From Martinezella tropici (lineage in GTDB: Bacteria; Pseudomonadota; Alphaproteobacteria; Rhizobiales; Rhizobiaceae), in NCBI RefSeq assembly GCF_008370325.1, contig NZ_VNIP01000008.1, positions 62,001-126,000 of the forward strand: a stretch of DNA of 64,000 bases, in the 5' to 3' direction. The position numbers were made by a program, and so were the translations under genes. Numbering within the stretch: the first letter of the stretch is position 1; every line of letters starts with the position of its first letter. The notes below the pieces were generated by a model that ran no database searches, was not told the origin of the DNA, and worked only from the letters and a program-made list of their open reading frames with translations. Positions 52,694-62,185 of the stretch are shown one piece after another.

Positions 52694-53383
52694 TTACAGC
52701 GTCGGCACGACGAGATCGGCAACGGCACGGTCTGTATGGAGCGGAGCGCCTGTCATCGCCTGCAGCTCGTCCATAGTCATGGCAGCGAGTTTTTCACGCA
52801 CGATGAAACCTTCCTTTGCAATGTCGATGACCGCATGGCTCGTATAGACCCGGGTGATGCAGCCGACGCCGGTCAGCGGGAAGGTACAGGCCTCCACCAG
52901 TTTCGGCTTTCCGTCCTTCGTCACATGTTCTGTGATGACGAAAACCTGCTTGGCGCCGTGCACGAGGTCCATGGCCCCGCCAACGGCAGGCACGCCTTTG
53001 GTGCCGACGCGCCAGTTGGCGAGGTCGCCATTCTGCGCCACTTGATAGGCGCCGAGGATCGCGACATCCAGATGGCCGCCGCGCACCATGGCGAAGCTAT
53101 CGGCGTGATGGAAGAAGGACGCGCCCGGCTTCAGCGTGACAGCCTTCTTGCCGGCATTGATCAGATCCCAATCTTCCTCGCCCTCCGCCGGCGGCTCGCC
53201 GAAATTCAGAATGCCGTTTTCGGTGTGGAAGATCGCTTGGCGGCCGGGAGGCTGGTAACGGGCGACCATTTCGGGAAAGCCGATGCCGAGGTTCACATAG
53301 GCGCCATCCTGGATATCCTGCGCCGCGCGCCAGGCGATCTGCGCGTTGGAGAGCTTGATGTCTTCGCGTGTGTCGATAGTCAT
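52694..53383 (-). CDS. pcaJ: 3-oxoadipate CoA-transferase subunit B
   Basis: A 229-residue beta subunit. The catalytic glutamate is E55 in HTENGILNFG, which forms the CoA thioester in class I CoA-transferases. The N-terminus 'IAWRAAQDIQDGAYVNLGIGFPEMV' and 'KGVPAVGGAMDLVHGAK' are family blocks. It moves CoA from succinyl-CoA to 3-oxoadipate with PcaI. ATG 53383 overlaps the pcaI stop by four bases; longer frames to 53548 run inside pcaI. Confidence 0.95.
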   Translation of the reverse strand: MTIDTREDIKLSNAQIAWRAAQDIQDGAYVNLGIGFPEMVARYQPPGRQAIFHTENGILNFGEPPAEGEEDWDLINAGKKAVTLKPGASFFHHADSFAMVRGGHLDVAILGAYQVAQNGDLANWRVGTKGVPAVGGAMDLVHGAKQVFVITEHVTKDGKPKLVEACTFPLTGVGCITRVYTSHAVIDIAKEGFIVREKLAAMTMDELQAMTGAPLHTDRAVADLVVPTL

Positions 53384-54087
53384 ACGTATGCCACTCCGGC
53401 TCGAATGAGATTTTCTTCCTGTTGCGGATCGGCGACTTCCACGACGCCATTGACGAAGATGCCGGGGGTAACGATGTGCTCGGGATCGAGCTCGCCGGCG
53501 GCGACGATTTTCGAGACCTGCGCGATCGTCTTGGTCGCGGCCATGCACATCAGCGGATTAAAGTTGCGACCGGCCTTGTTGTAGATGAGATTGCCCTGCA
53601 CGTCGCCGACATGGGCTTTGACAATGGCGAAATCGGCCTTGAGCCAGCGCTCCTGAACATAGTGGCGGCCATCGAATTCCGCTGTGGCCTTGCCGTTGGC
53701 GAGTTCGGTGCCATAGGCAGTCGGAGTGTAGAAAGCCGGAATGCCGGCGCCGCCGGCACGGATGCGTTCGGCAAGAGTCCCCTGGGGCACCAGTTCCAGC
53801 TCGATGTCGCCCGCCAGATAGCGATCGGTGAAGGCGCGCGGATCCGACGAGCGCGGGAAGGAGCAGATCATCTTCCTGACCATGCCGGCATCGATCATCG
53901 CGGCGATGCCGATACGGCCGTTGCCGGCATTGTTATTGATGACGGTCAGATTTCTTGGGCCTTTGTCGATCAGCGCATGAATGAGTTCGATCGGCGCGCC
54001 GGAGCCGCCAAAGCCGCCGATCATGACGGTTGCGCCTTCGCCGATGTCCGAGACGGCGGCCGCCGTGCTCGCAATTGTCTTGTCCAT
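53380..54087 (-). CDS. pcaI: 3-oxoadipate CoA-transferase subunit A
   Basis: A 235-residue alpha subunit with the CoA-binding VMIGGFGGSGAPIELI motif near 21-36, NNNAGNGRIGIAA, and 'RWLKADFAIVKAHVGD'. It forms the CoA-transferase with PcaJ. It is first gene of the pcaIJF operon, divergent from pcaR across a 151-base gap carrying a perfect 10-base inverted repeat. Confidence 0.95.
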   Translation of the reverse strand: MDKTIASTAAAVSDIGEGATVMIGGFGGSGAPIELIHALIDKGPRNLTVINNNAGNGRIGIAAMIDAGMVRKMICSFPRSSDPRAFTDRYLAGDIELELVPQGTLAERIRAGGAGIPAFYTPTAYGTELANGKATAEFDGRHYVQERWLKADFAIVKAHVGDVQGNLIYNKAGRNFNPLMCMAATKTIAQVSKIVAAGELDPEHIVTPGIFVNGVVEVADPQQEENLIRAGVAYV

Positions 54088-54173
54088 GCGGAAACTCCCG
54101 TTTGCCGTTGCGGGCGGACTATGGCGCCCCGTCCTCTTCCTTCGAATAGATCAGCATGCACCGGACGGCAATA

Positions 54174-54216
54174 ATTTTGTGCGTTATTTGACATTTGTTC
54201 ATATATCGCACAAAAT
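54174..54216. promoter_or_regulatory. Probable PcaR operator between pcaI and pcaR
   Basis: ATTTTGTGCG (54174-54183) faces CGCACAAAAT (54207-54216), a perfect 10-base inverted repeat with a 23-base AT-rich spacer. It ends 22 bases before the pcaR start. Both divergent promoters should lie in or beside it. IclR-family proteins commonly bind such sites. Confidence 0.65.
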
Positions 54217-54238
54217 GGCATCGAATTGAGGATGTGAG

Positions 54239-54994
54239 ATGCGCGAAACGGATTTCGTCAGCGGCTTTGCCAAGGGATTGAAAGTCATCGAAGCCTTCGG
54301 CGAGACACGGCAGCGTCTGACGATTGCCGAAGCATCGAAGCTGACGGCGCTTGATCGTGCCACCGTGCGCCGTTCGCTGCTGACGCTCTCCGAGCTCGGC
54401 TATGCTGTTTACGATGGCAAATTCTTCACGTTGACGCCGAAGATCCTGAGGCTCGGCCACGCCTATCTGGCCGCGACGCCGCTACCCACCATCATCCAGC
54501 CGCATCTCGATCAGCTTGCCGAACGCGCCGGGCAGAACGCTTCCGCTTCGGTGCTGGATGGAACCGAGGTGGTCTATATCGCCCGCGCCTCCCAGCGCCG
54601 GGTGATGTCGATCAACCTGACACCGGGCAGCCGCCTCCCCGCCTTCTGCGCCTCGATGGGCCGCGTTCTGCTTGCCGCTTTGCCGGAAAGCGAGGCGCGT
54701 TCGGTGCTTGAGCGGACCGATCTCAAGGCGAACACGCCGAATACCAAGATTGATCCGGAGGAGCTGATGGCGGAATTCCGCCGGGTGAGAGGCCAGGGCT
54801 ATGCCGTCATCGACCAGGAACTGGAAATCGGCCTCTGCTCGATTGCCGTGCCGGTGGAAAACGATCGCGGCCAGACCGTGGCGGCAATCAATATCGGTGC
54901 TCCGGCTGCTTATGTTCCTGGGTCCGACATGGCAGAGAGGTTTCTGCCGCTACTGAAGGAGACGCAGAAGGCACTGCGGCTGGTGCTGCCGTAA
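54239..54994 (+). CDS. pcaR: IclR-family regulator of the pca genes
   Basis: A 251-residue IclR protein. The N-terminal winged helix-turn-helix (about 10-70) contains LTIAEASKLTALDRATVRRSL; the effector domain (about 80-250) includes 'CASMGRVLLAAL' and 'IGLCSIAVPVENDRG'. It matches PcaR/PcaU, which senses beta-ketoadipate or protocatechuate. In Agrobacterium and Sinorhizobium PcaR activates pcaIJF, and the divergent arrangement here is the same. A GAGG ribosome binding site precedes the ATG. Confidence 0.92.
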   Translation: MRETDFVSGFAKGLKVIEAFGETRQRLTIAEASKLTALDRATVRRSLLTLSELGYAVYDGKFFTLTPKILRLGHAYLAATPLPTIIQPHLDQLAERAGQNASASVLDGTEVVYIARASQRRVMSINLTPGSRLPAFCASMGRVLLAALPESEARSVLERTDLKANTPNTKIDPEELMAEFRRVRGQGYAVIDQELEIGLCSIAVPVENDRGQTVAAINIGAPAAYVPGSDMAERFLPLLKETQKALRLVLP

Positions 54995-54997
54995 CCA

Positions 54998-55885
54998 TCA
55001 CATTCCCAGCCTCTCCCGCTCCTCAATGCGCCAGGCGCGGGGCGTCTGTCCGGTCTGCTTGACGAAGAAGCGGGAAAAATAAGCGGGGTCGGCAAAGCCT
55101 AGGCGATAGCTGATTTCCTGCACCGTCGCGAAGGTGAAGACGAGTTCGCGCTTGGCTTCGTCCAGCAGCTTGCGTGTGATCAACTCGTGCGCGCCGTGCC
55201 CCGTCCGGCTGCGCACGATGCGGCTGAGATGGGCCGGCGAGATGCCGAGGCTTTCGGCATAGAAGGCGGCCGGCTTGTGCGAGCGAAAGTGGCGCTGGAT
55301 GAGGCCCTGCAGCATCTCCATCCGGCGTTCGCCCCCATCGCCGGCATTTGATCCCTCATCGGCTTTCTGGGCGATGCGCGCCGTCAGCAGCAAGGCGGAC
55401 GTCAGATAGGCATCGAGCAGATCGTTGCGGCCGTTGCGGTGGCTGGCGAACTCCTCGCCCAGGCGTTTCAGTGTGCTGGCAACATGGGCGGCATCTTCGT
55501 TGCGGGTGTCGAGCAGGGTCAAATGCGGATCGGCAAGCCATGCACCCAGCCGGCTGCGATCGCCCGGCGCCGCCTTCAGGTGCGAGATCAGCACCGTGAT
55601 GACGAAGCCGTCAATATCGCGCGAAAACCGAAAGCCGTGATTGATCTTTGGCGGTACGGTAATGACGGCAGGCGGTGTAATGGCGTGGGGAATTCCGTCA
55701 AAGATTGCGTCGCCGGATCCGGCATCTATGTACAAGATCTGAAAAAAGCTCTCATGCCGGTGCGGGCGGATCTCCCAATGATGAAGGCTGCTGCGGGAGG
55801 GGATTGTCTCGCAATGCAGCCAGAAATCAGGCTTTCGGCCGGTATTTTCGCCATAGAGCCCATAGGTCGGCACAGTCTTCGTCAC
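54998..55885 (-). CDS. pobR: AraC-family regulator of pobA
   Basis: A 295-residue AraC/XylS protein. The N-terminal cupin ligand domain includes 'HRHESFFQILYIDAG'. The C-terminal double helix-turn-helix (about 190-290) has LGISPAHLSRIVRSRTG and IQEISYRLGFADPAYFSRFF in pattern form. It is divergent from pobA across 113 bases, as the AraC-type PobR of Agrobacterium and Azotobacter. It probably activates pobA with 4-hydroxybenzoate. It is convergent with pcaR, three bases apart. Confidence 0.9.
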   Translation of the reverse strand: MTKTVPTYGLYGENTGRKPDFWLHCETIPSRSSLHHWEIRPHRHESFFQILYIDAGSGDAIFDGIPHAITPPAVITVPPKINHGFRFSRDIDGFVITVLISHLKAAPGDRSRLGAWLADPHLTLLDTRNEDAAHVASTLKRLGEEFASHRNGRNDLLDAYLTSALLLTARIAQKADEGSNAGDGGERRMEMLQGLIQRHFRSHKPAAFYAESLGISPAHLSRIVRSRTGHGAHELITRKLLDEAKRELVFTFATVQEISYRLGFADPAYFSRFFVKQTGQTPRAWRIEERERLGM

Positions 55886-55971
55886 AGCTCTCCTCCCTCG
55901 TCATGTTCGATTTGTGCAATTTCATGACCGAAATGTCCATTGCGGACCTGCCACGCGCCGAAGAGACTTGA

Positions 55972-57171
<1,200 letters not shown>

Positions 57172-57199
57172 AGCAGGGCAATCGCATACGGATAGGTAA

Positions 57200-57334
57200 G
57201 CCCCTCATCCGTCCTCTTACAGTTCGCTCCGCTTCACTGTTCGAGTCCACCTTCTCCCCGCAGGCGGGGCGAAGGGGCTTGGCGAGGTCGCTCCCTCGCC
57301 CCGTCAAAACGGGGAGAGGGCTGGGGTGAGGGGC
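57200..57334. repeat. Rhizobial interspersed repeat element
   Basis: A 135-base element bounded by GCCCCTCA and TGAGGGGC with internal stems CCTTCTCCCCG/CGGGGCGAAGG and CCCCGTCAAAACGGGG. I recognise this CCCCTCATCC...GGTGAGGGGC layout as a frequent intergenic repeat in rhizobia and other alphaproteobacteria. It lies between convergent pobA and pcaQ and may terminate both. Confidence 0.75.
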
Positions 57335-57377
57335 ATCTTTCAGTTCATACGAAATCGCCCTGCTTTGTAAGCCCGCG

Positions 57378-58304
57378 TCAAAGCTTCTTGGCAACCTCGC
57401 TTGCCGCTTCCCGGATCGTCTGCATCAGGATCGACAATGGAAGGGTGGGGATGGCGTCGGTACGCATGGTCAATCCCACCGGTCCCTTCGTCTCGCTGGT
57501 ATCGATCGGCAGGAGCGCCAGCAGCCCGTCATCGACATCGCCGGCAACGACGCCAGCCGAAATGATCCAGATGGCGTCGCTCGCGCGTACGAAAGCGCGG
57601 CCGAAGGAATCGGAAACGGTCTCGATCTGGTTGGGCAATCCGCCGGCACCATTGGCGATCAGGAAGCTTTCGACGAAGGGCCGGATGATCGAGCCTCGCG
57701 TCGGCATCAGGATCGTGTAGCGATTGAGATCGGCAAACAGTGATCGCCTGTCGGACAGCAGCGGATGGCCTGCCCTGACGGCGAAGACCACCTGTTCGGA
57801 ATAGAGGTGCTCGAAGGAAAAGCCGGTCATCTTGTCGGGGCTTGCCAACCGGCCGACGACGAGGTCGAGATCGCCGATACGCAACTGCTCAAGAAGCACG
57901 GCATTCTCGCCGGTGACGATCTTGATGCGGCTCCAAGTCTCCTCCTTCAGAAACAATTCCATCGCCCGCGGCATGATCCGCGTGGACACCGTCGGCAACG
58001 CGCCGACGCGGATCGGCGGCGCTTCGCCGGAGCGCTCCTGCGACACGGAGTCCAGACCTTGCCTAAGGGCTGTGAGTGCCGCGCCTGCATGGCGGAGAAA
58101 GACTTCGCCGTAGCGGGTGATGCGGATGCCGCGCCCGTCGCGTTCGAAGACGGCAACGCCAAGCGCCTCTTCCAGCTCGCGGATCGTCTTCGTCACCGCC
58201 GGCTGGCTGATATTCAGCAGGCCGGCCGCCTTGATCACGCTTTTCTGGCGCGCAACCTCGACAAAGGTCTGCAGATGGCGGAACTTGATGCGCGCGTCGA
58301 GCAT
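57378..58304 (-). CDS. pcaQ: LysR-family activator of protocatechuate genes
   Basis: A 308-residue LysR protein. The N-terminal helix-turn-helix is in FRHLQTFVEVARQKSVIKAA and LLNISQPAVTKTIRELEEALG; the ligand domain follows from about 95. This N-terminus matches PcaQ of Sinorhizobium and Agrobacterium, which activates pcaDCHGB with beta-carboxymuconolactone-type inducer. ATG 58304 is preferred; GTG 58310 is possible. The PcaQ-type box ends only nine bases from this ATG, so bound PcaQ could block its own expression. Confidence 0.92.
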   Translation of the reverse strand: MLDARIKFRHLQTFVEVARQKSVIKAAGLLNISQPAVTKTIRELEEALGVAVFERDGRGIRITRYGEVFLRHAGAALTALRQGLDSVSQERSGEAPPIRVGALPTVSTRIMPRAMELFLKEETWSRIKIVTGENAVLLEQLRIGDLDLVVGRLASPDKMTGFSFEHLYSEQVVFAVRAGHPLLSDRRSLFADLNRYTILMPTRGSIIRPFVESFLIANGAGGLPNQIETVSDSFGRAFVRASDAIWIISAGVVAGDVDDGLLALLPIDTSETKGPVGLTMRTDAIPTLPLSILMQTIREAASEVAKKL

Positions 58305-58312
58305 GCTCACTC

Positions 58313-58328
58313 ATAACCCCGGAGTTAT
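58313..58328. promoter_or_regulatory. PcaQ box upstream of pcaD
   Basis: ATAACCCCGGAGTTAT, a near-palindrome matching the ATAACC-N4-GGTTAA PcaQ site reported for S. meliloti in nearly all fixed positions. It lies 70 bases before pcaD GTG 58399. TCATTTTAC follows after 17 bases (58346-58354), as it does after the box upstream of the transporter. Confidence 0.75.
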
Positions 58329-58398
58329 CGTAGAGCAAAGAAATATCATTTTACCTAACCAGATTATACATCCAATCTCACGGCCGAGGAGATTTCCA

Positions 58399-59205
58399 GT
58401 GCAGTTTGCCCGCATCAACGACGTCACGATCCACTATCAGATCATCGGCGGTCCCGCTGACAAGCCGGTGCTTGTCTTTGCCAATTCGCTCGGCACCGAT
58501 TTCCGGATCTGGCGCGATGTGATCGTGCGTCTGGCAGGCGATTTTGCCATCGTGCTCTACGACAAGCGCGGCCACGGTCTCTCCGATCTCGGCCAGATGC
58601 CTTATTCCATCGAGGATCATGCCACCGATCTTGCCGGCCTGCTCGACTTCCTCTCGGTCAAGAGCGCCGTCATCTGCGGCCTGTCGGTCGGCGGACTGGT
58701 CGCGCAGTCGCTCTATCAGCGTCGCCCGGATCTGGTGCGGGCGCTGATCCTCTGCGACACCGCCCATAAGATTGGCACTGCCGAAAGCTGGAATGCCCGT
58801 ATCGCACAGGTCGAGGCTGACGGCATCGAATCGATCGTCGATGCCGTCATGGAGCGCTGGTTCACGCCCGCCTTCCGCCGCCCGGAAAACATTGGCTTCG
58901 CAGGCTATTGCAACATGCTGATCCGCCAGCCGGTCGCAGGTTACGTTGCCACTTGCGCCGCGCTTCGCGATGCCGATCTGACGGAAGCGGCGGCCAAGAT
59001 TGCGGTGCCCACCATCTGCATCGTCGGCGATCAGGACGGCTCGACGCCGCCCGATGTGGTGCTCTCGACGGCCAAGCTCATTCCGAATGCGCGCTATGAA
59101 GTGATCAAGGACGCCGGTCATATCCCCTGCGTCGAACAACCCGAGGCGTTGACTGAAGTCATCCGTGCCTTCGTCGACGTCGTCCTGCGTGGAGAACAAG
59201 CCTGA
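58399..59205 (+). CDS. pcaD: 3-oxoadipate enol-lactonase
   Basis: A 268-residue alpha/beta hydrolase that hydrolyses 3-oxoadipate enol-lactone to 3-oxoadipate. Nucleophile S96 is in VICGLSVGGL, the acid is in VGDQDGSTPP, and the His is in DAGHIPCVEQPE. The N-terminus ARINDVTIHYQ and LVFANSLGTD are typical of PcaD. GTG 58399 follows GAGGAG at eight-base spacing. It is first in pcaDCHGB and overlaps pcaC by one base. Confidence 0.95.
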   Translation: MQFARINDVTIHYQIIGGPADKPVLVFANSLGTDFRIWRDVIVRLAGDFAIVLYDKRGHGLSDLGQMPYSIEDHATDLAGLLDFLSVKSAVICGLSVGGLVAQSLYQRRPDLVRALILCDTAHKIGTAESWNARIAQVEADGIESIVDAVMERWFTPAFRRPENIGFAGYCNMLIRQPVAGYVATCAALRDADLTEAAAKIAVPTICIVGDQDGSTPPDVVLSTAKLIPNARYEVIKDAGHIPCVEQPEALTEVIRAFVDVVLRGEQA

Positions 59206-59609
59206 TGAATGACCCCACCGCGCCGTCCGAGCGCTATCTGCAGGGCATGGCGACACGCCGCGCCGTGCTCGGCGACGGCCATGTCGACCGCACCCAGCAG
59301 GGGTCGACCGAGTTCGATCGGCCTTTCCAGGAACTGATCACCGAAGCGGCCTGGGGGCATGTCTGGTCGCGCCCGACGCTGAGCCTGCGTGAACGGTCCA
59401 TCGTGACCATTGCCCTGCTCGCCGCGCTCGGTCAGGATGACGAGGTGGCCATGCATGTGCGCGCTACGCGCAATACCGGCGCGACCCGCGACGATGTTTG
59501 CGAGGCGCTTTTGCATGTGGCGATCTATGCTGGCGTGCCGGCGGCCAACCACGCGATCAAGATCGCCAAGCAGGTTTTCGAACAGATGGACGCCGAACAG
59601 GCGGCATGA
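59205..59609 (+). CDS. pcaC: 4-carboxymuconolactone decarboxylase
   Basis: A 134-residue AhpD-fold enzyme that decarboxylates 4-carboxymuconolactone to 3-oxoadipate enol-lactone. Family blocks: 'FQELITEAAWGHVWSRPTLSLRERSIVTIALLAALG', the conserved 'HVRATRNTGATRDDVCEALLHVAIYAG' and 'AANHAI' (each in part). The ATG overlaps the pcaD stop (TGATG). It is separate from PcaD here, unlike the PcaL fusions of actinobacteria. Confidence 0.95.
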   Translation: MNDPTAPSERYLQGMATRRAVLGDGHVDRTQQGSTEFDRPFQELITEAAWGHVWSRPTLSLRERSIVTIALLAALGQDDEVAMHVRATRNTGATRDDVCEALLHVAIYAGVPAANHAIKIAKQVFEQMDAEQAA

Positions 59610-59621
59610 AGCGAGGCAGAC

Positions 59622-60371
59622 ATGTCCGATAGAAGCAACAGCAAGCCCGAGACTGGCGCCTTTTTCGCGAGAGACCGCGCCTGGCATCCGCCAGCTTTTG
59701 CGCCCGGCTACAAGACCTCCGTGCTGCGGTCGCCGCAGCGCGCATTGCTCTCTCTCGACGGCACGATATCCGAGATCACCGGGCCGGTTTTCGGGCATTC
59801 CATACTGAATGAGCTCGATAACGACCTGATCCATAATTTCGCCAAGCCCGGTGAGAGCGCCATCGGCGAGCGGATCATCGTCCATGGCCGTGTGCTCGAC
59901 GAGCGCGGAGGGCCGGTACCGGGCGTGCTGCTCGAATTCTGGCAGGCCAATGCCGGCGGGCGCTATCGCCACAAGAAGGAAACCTATCTTGCCGCCATCG
60001 ACCCGAATTTTGGCGGTTGCGGCCGCGCCATCACCGATGGCGATGGACACTATGCCTTCCGCACCATCCGGCCCGGCGCCTATCCCTGGCCGAACGGCGT
60101 CAACGACTGGCGGCCGGCCCACATCCACTTCTCCGTCTTCGGCCATGGCTTTGCGCAGCGGCTGATCACGCAAATGTATTTCGAGGGCGACCCGATGATC
60201 TGGAAATGTCCGATCGTCGGCACGATCCCCGACAAACAGGCGATCGAGCAGCTGATTGCGCCGCTCGACTGGGGCAACACGATCCCGATGGATGCCCGCG
60301 CCTATAAATTCGATATTGTGCTGCGCGGTCGGCGGTCGACCCTGTTCGAAAACCGGCTGGAGGGCAATTGA
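59622..60371 (+). CDS. pcaH: Protocatechuate 3,4-dioxygenase beta subunit
   Basis: A 249-residue subunit carrying the non-haem Fe(III) site of intradiol dioxygenases. The Tyr ligands lie in [11 protein letters not shown] and RPGAYPWP, and the His ligands in [12 protein letters not shown]. With PcaG it cleaves protocatechuate to 3-carboxy-cis,cis-muconate. It starts 12 bases after pcaC and overlaps pcaG by one base. Confidence 0.96.
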   Translation: MSDRSNSKPETGAFFARDRAWHPPAFAPGYKTSVLRSPQRALLSLDGTISEITGPVFGHSILNELDNDLIHNFAKPGESAIGERIIVHGRVLDERGGPVPGVLLEFWQANAGGRYRHKKETYLAAIDPNFGGCGRAITDGDGHYAFRTIRPGAYPWPNGVNDWRPAHIHFSVFGHGFAQRLITQMYFEGDPMIWKCPIVGTIPDKQAIEQLIAPLDWGNTIPMDARAYKFDIVLRGRRSTLFENRLEGN

Positions 60372-60985
60372 TGGTACAGGATCTCGGCTACCTCAAGGAA
60401 ACGCCGTCGCAGACGGCAGGGCCTTACGTCCATATCGGCCTGACGCCGAATTATAGCGAGATCGGCGGCGTTTACGAAACCGATCTCGGCTCCGTCATGG
60501 TCAACGACAAGACGCTCGGCGAGCGCATCACGGTGATGGGAAGAGTGATCGATGGCGCGGGAGCGCCGGTCAAGGATGCCGTGCTCGAAATCTGGCAGGC
60601 CGACAGCGCCGGGATTTACAACAGCCCGTCGGAACTGCGCGGCACGGCCGATCCGAATTTTACCGGCTGGGGGCGTTGTCCGACCAGTTCGACCGACGGC
60701 GTTTTCCGTTTCGGGACGATCAAGCCGGGACGCGTTCCCTTCAAGGACGGCCGCAAGATGGCGCCGCACATCACTGTCTGGATCGTGGCGCGAGGCATCA
60801 ATATCGGATTGCACACACGCATGTATTTCCCAGAAGAGACCGAGGCCAACGCCGAGGATCCCTTGCTTGCGCGCATCGAGCACAGGGATCGCCTCGCAAC
60901 GCTGATTGCCGAGAAGGAAGGCTCCGTCTACACCTTCGACATCCATTTGCAGGGCGACAAAGAAACGGTTTTCCTCGATATATAG
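60371..60985 (+). CDS. pcaG: Protocatechuate 3,4-dioxygenase alpha subunit
   Basis: A 204-residue intradiol-dioxygenase subunit. It keeps the fold blocks 'ETPSQTAGPYVHIGL', 'VLEIWQADSAGIYNSP' and 'KMAPHITVWIVARGINIGLHTRMYF' (in parts) but lacks the full Tyr/His iron set, as expected for PcaG, which shapes the active site of PcaH. ATG 60371 overlaps the pcaH stop. A TTG three bases earlier is less likely. Confidence 0.95.
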   Translation: MVQDLGYLKETPSQTAGPYVHIGLTPNYSEIGGVYETDLGSVMVNDKTLGERITVMGRVIDGAGAPVKDAVLEIWQADSAGIYNSPSELRGTADPNFTGWGRCPTSSTDGVFRFGTIKPGRVPFKDGRKMAPHITVWIVARGINIGLHTRMYFPEETEANAEDPLLARIEHRDRLATLIAEKEGSVYTFDIHLQGDKETVFLDI

Positions 60986-60988
60986 GCC

Positions 60989-62041
60989 ATGAGCGTTTCT
61001 CCCTTCGACCATCCCTTTCTGTCCGGCCTCCTCGGTGACGAGGAGATCGCGACGTATTTCTCGGCCGAGGCCGATATCCGCGCCATGCTCTCTTTCGAAG
61101 CGGCGCTTGCAGAGGTCGAGGCGCAGCATGGCCTGATCCCGCAGGATGCGGCTGCCCATATCACAGAAGTCTGCACCGCCTTCGAGCCCGATCTCCGGAG
61201 CCTGAAGACGGCAACGGCATCGGATGGCGTCGTCGTGCCGGATCTTATTCGGCAGCTGCGCAAGGCAGTAGGCGAGGAAGCCGACAAACATGTCCATTTG
61301 GGCGCCACCAGCCAGGACGTCATCGACACCAGCCTGATGTTGCGGCTGAAGGCAGCGGTTTTCATCCTGAGCGGACGTCTCTTTGCGGTATCGTCAGCTC
61401 TTTCCAAACTGGAAGAGCGTTTCGGATCGAACAGATTGATGGGCCACACCCGGATGCAGGCCGCGATCGCGATCACCGTGTCCGACCGGCTGCGGGCATG
61501 GCGCCATCCGCTTGATCAATATCGCGACCGGCTGACGCAGGAGACTTTTCCGCTGCAGTTCGGCGGGGCGGCCGGTACGCTGGAAAAATTCGGGCCGAAG
61601 GCGGCCGAAATCAGGAGCTCGCTGGCACAAACGCTTGGGCTGACGGATGAGCCGCAGTGGCAAACCCAGAGAGGACGCATTGCCGAGCTTGCCGGGCTCT
61701 TGTCCATGATCTCCGGCAGCCTCGGCAAGATCGGCCAGGATACAGCGCTTCTGGCGCAGGCGGGCGACGAGATAGAGCTTGCCGGCGGCGGCGGATCCTC
61801 CGCCATGCCCCACAAGCAGAACCCCGTCGCCGCCGAAACGTTGGTCACGCTTGCCCGCTTCAATGCCGTGCAGCTTTCGGGCATTCATCAATCGCTCGTG
61901 CACGAGCAGGAGCGCTCCGGTGCCGCCTGGACATTGGAGTGGCTGCTTTTGCCGTCCATGGTGGTAGCAGCGGCTGCGTCGCTTCGCCATGCGCTGCAAT
62001 TGATCGGCTCGATCAAGCGCCTGGGAACTGCAGCGGAGTAG
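60989..62041 (+). CDS. pcaB: 3-carboxy-cis,cis-muconate cycloisomerase
   Basis: A 350-residue fumarase/argininosuccinate-lyase superfamily enzyme that cyclises 3-carboxymuconate to 4-carboxymuconolactone. The signature loop is GGSSAMPHKQNPVAAE near 268-283, and 'HLGATSQDVIDTSLMLRL' and 'GHTRMQAAIAITVSDRL' (in parts) are family motifs. At 350 residues it is the short rhizobial form; Pseudomonas PcaB is about 450, lacking here mostly C-terminal sequence. It is last of pcaDCHGB. Confidence 0.94.
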   Translation: MSVSPFDHPFLSGLLGDEEIATYFSAEADIRAMLSFEAALAEVEAQHGLIPQDAAAHITEVCTAFEPDLRSLKTATASDGVVVPDLIRQLRKAVGEEADKHVHLGATSQDVIDTSLMLRLKAAVFILSGRLFAVSSALSKLEERFGSNRLMGHTRMQAAIAITVSDRLRAWRHPLDQYRDRLTQETFPLQFGGAAGTLEKFGPKAAEIRSSLAQTLGLTDEPQWQTQRGRIAELAGLLSMISGSLGKIGQDTALLAQAGDEIELAGGGGSSAMPHKQNPVAAETLVTLARFNAVQLSGIHQSLVHEQERSGAAWTLEWLLLPSMVVAAAASLRHALQLIGSIKRLGTAAE

Positions 62042-62058
62042 GATATTTACAGCTAATC

Positions 62059-62074
62059 ATAACCAGATAAGCAT
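62059..62074. promoter_or_regulatory. Probable PcaQ box upstream of the transporter genes
   Basis: ATAACCAGATAAGCAT: a perfect left half-site and a weak right half. TCATTTTAC follows exactly 17 bases later (62092-62100), the same arrangement as at pcaD. A 7-base inverted repeat CATCACC/GGTGATG (62100-62130) lies further down. S. meliloti PcaQ controls its protocatechuate ABC transporter, which supports this site. Confidence 0.6.
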
Positions 62075-62185
62075 GGATGGGAGCATTTATTTCATTTTAC
62101 ATCACCTTTTCCTATGAGAAATTGGTGATGATCGGAATTTAAACGATCAAGGGCGGCATAAGAAACGGCTGCCGGGAGGAGAAAA

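Noticed and set aside
57200..57334. Repeat element as an insertion sequence or CRISPR unit
   Set aside because: It has no transposase, no target duplication and no repeat-spacer periodicity; the stem-rich layout fits a common rhizobial intergenic repeat.
60989..62041. pcaB as truncated
   Set aside because: It is shorter than the Pseudomonas enzyme, but the catalytic loop and a clean stop are present, and rhizobial PcaB proteins are about this length.
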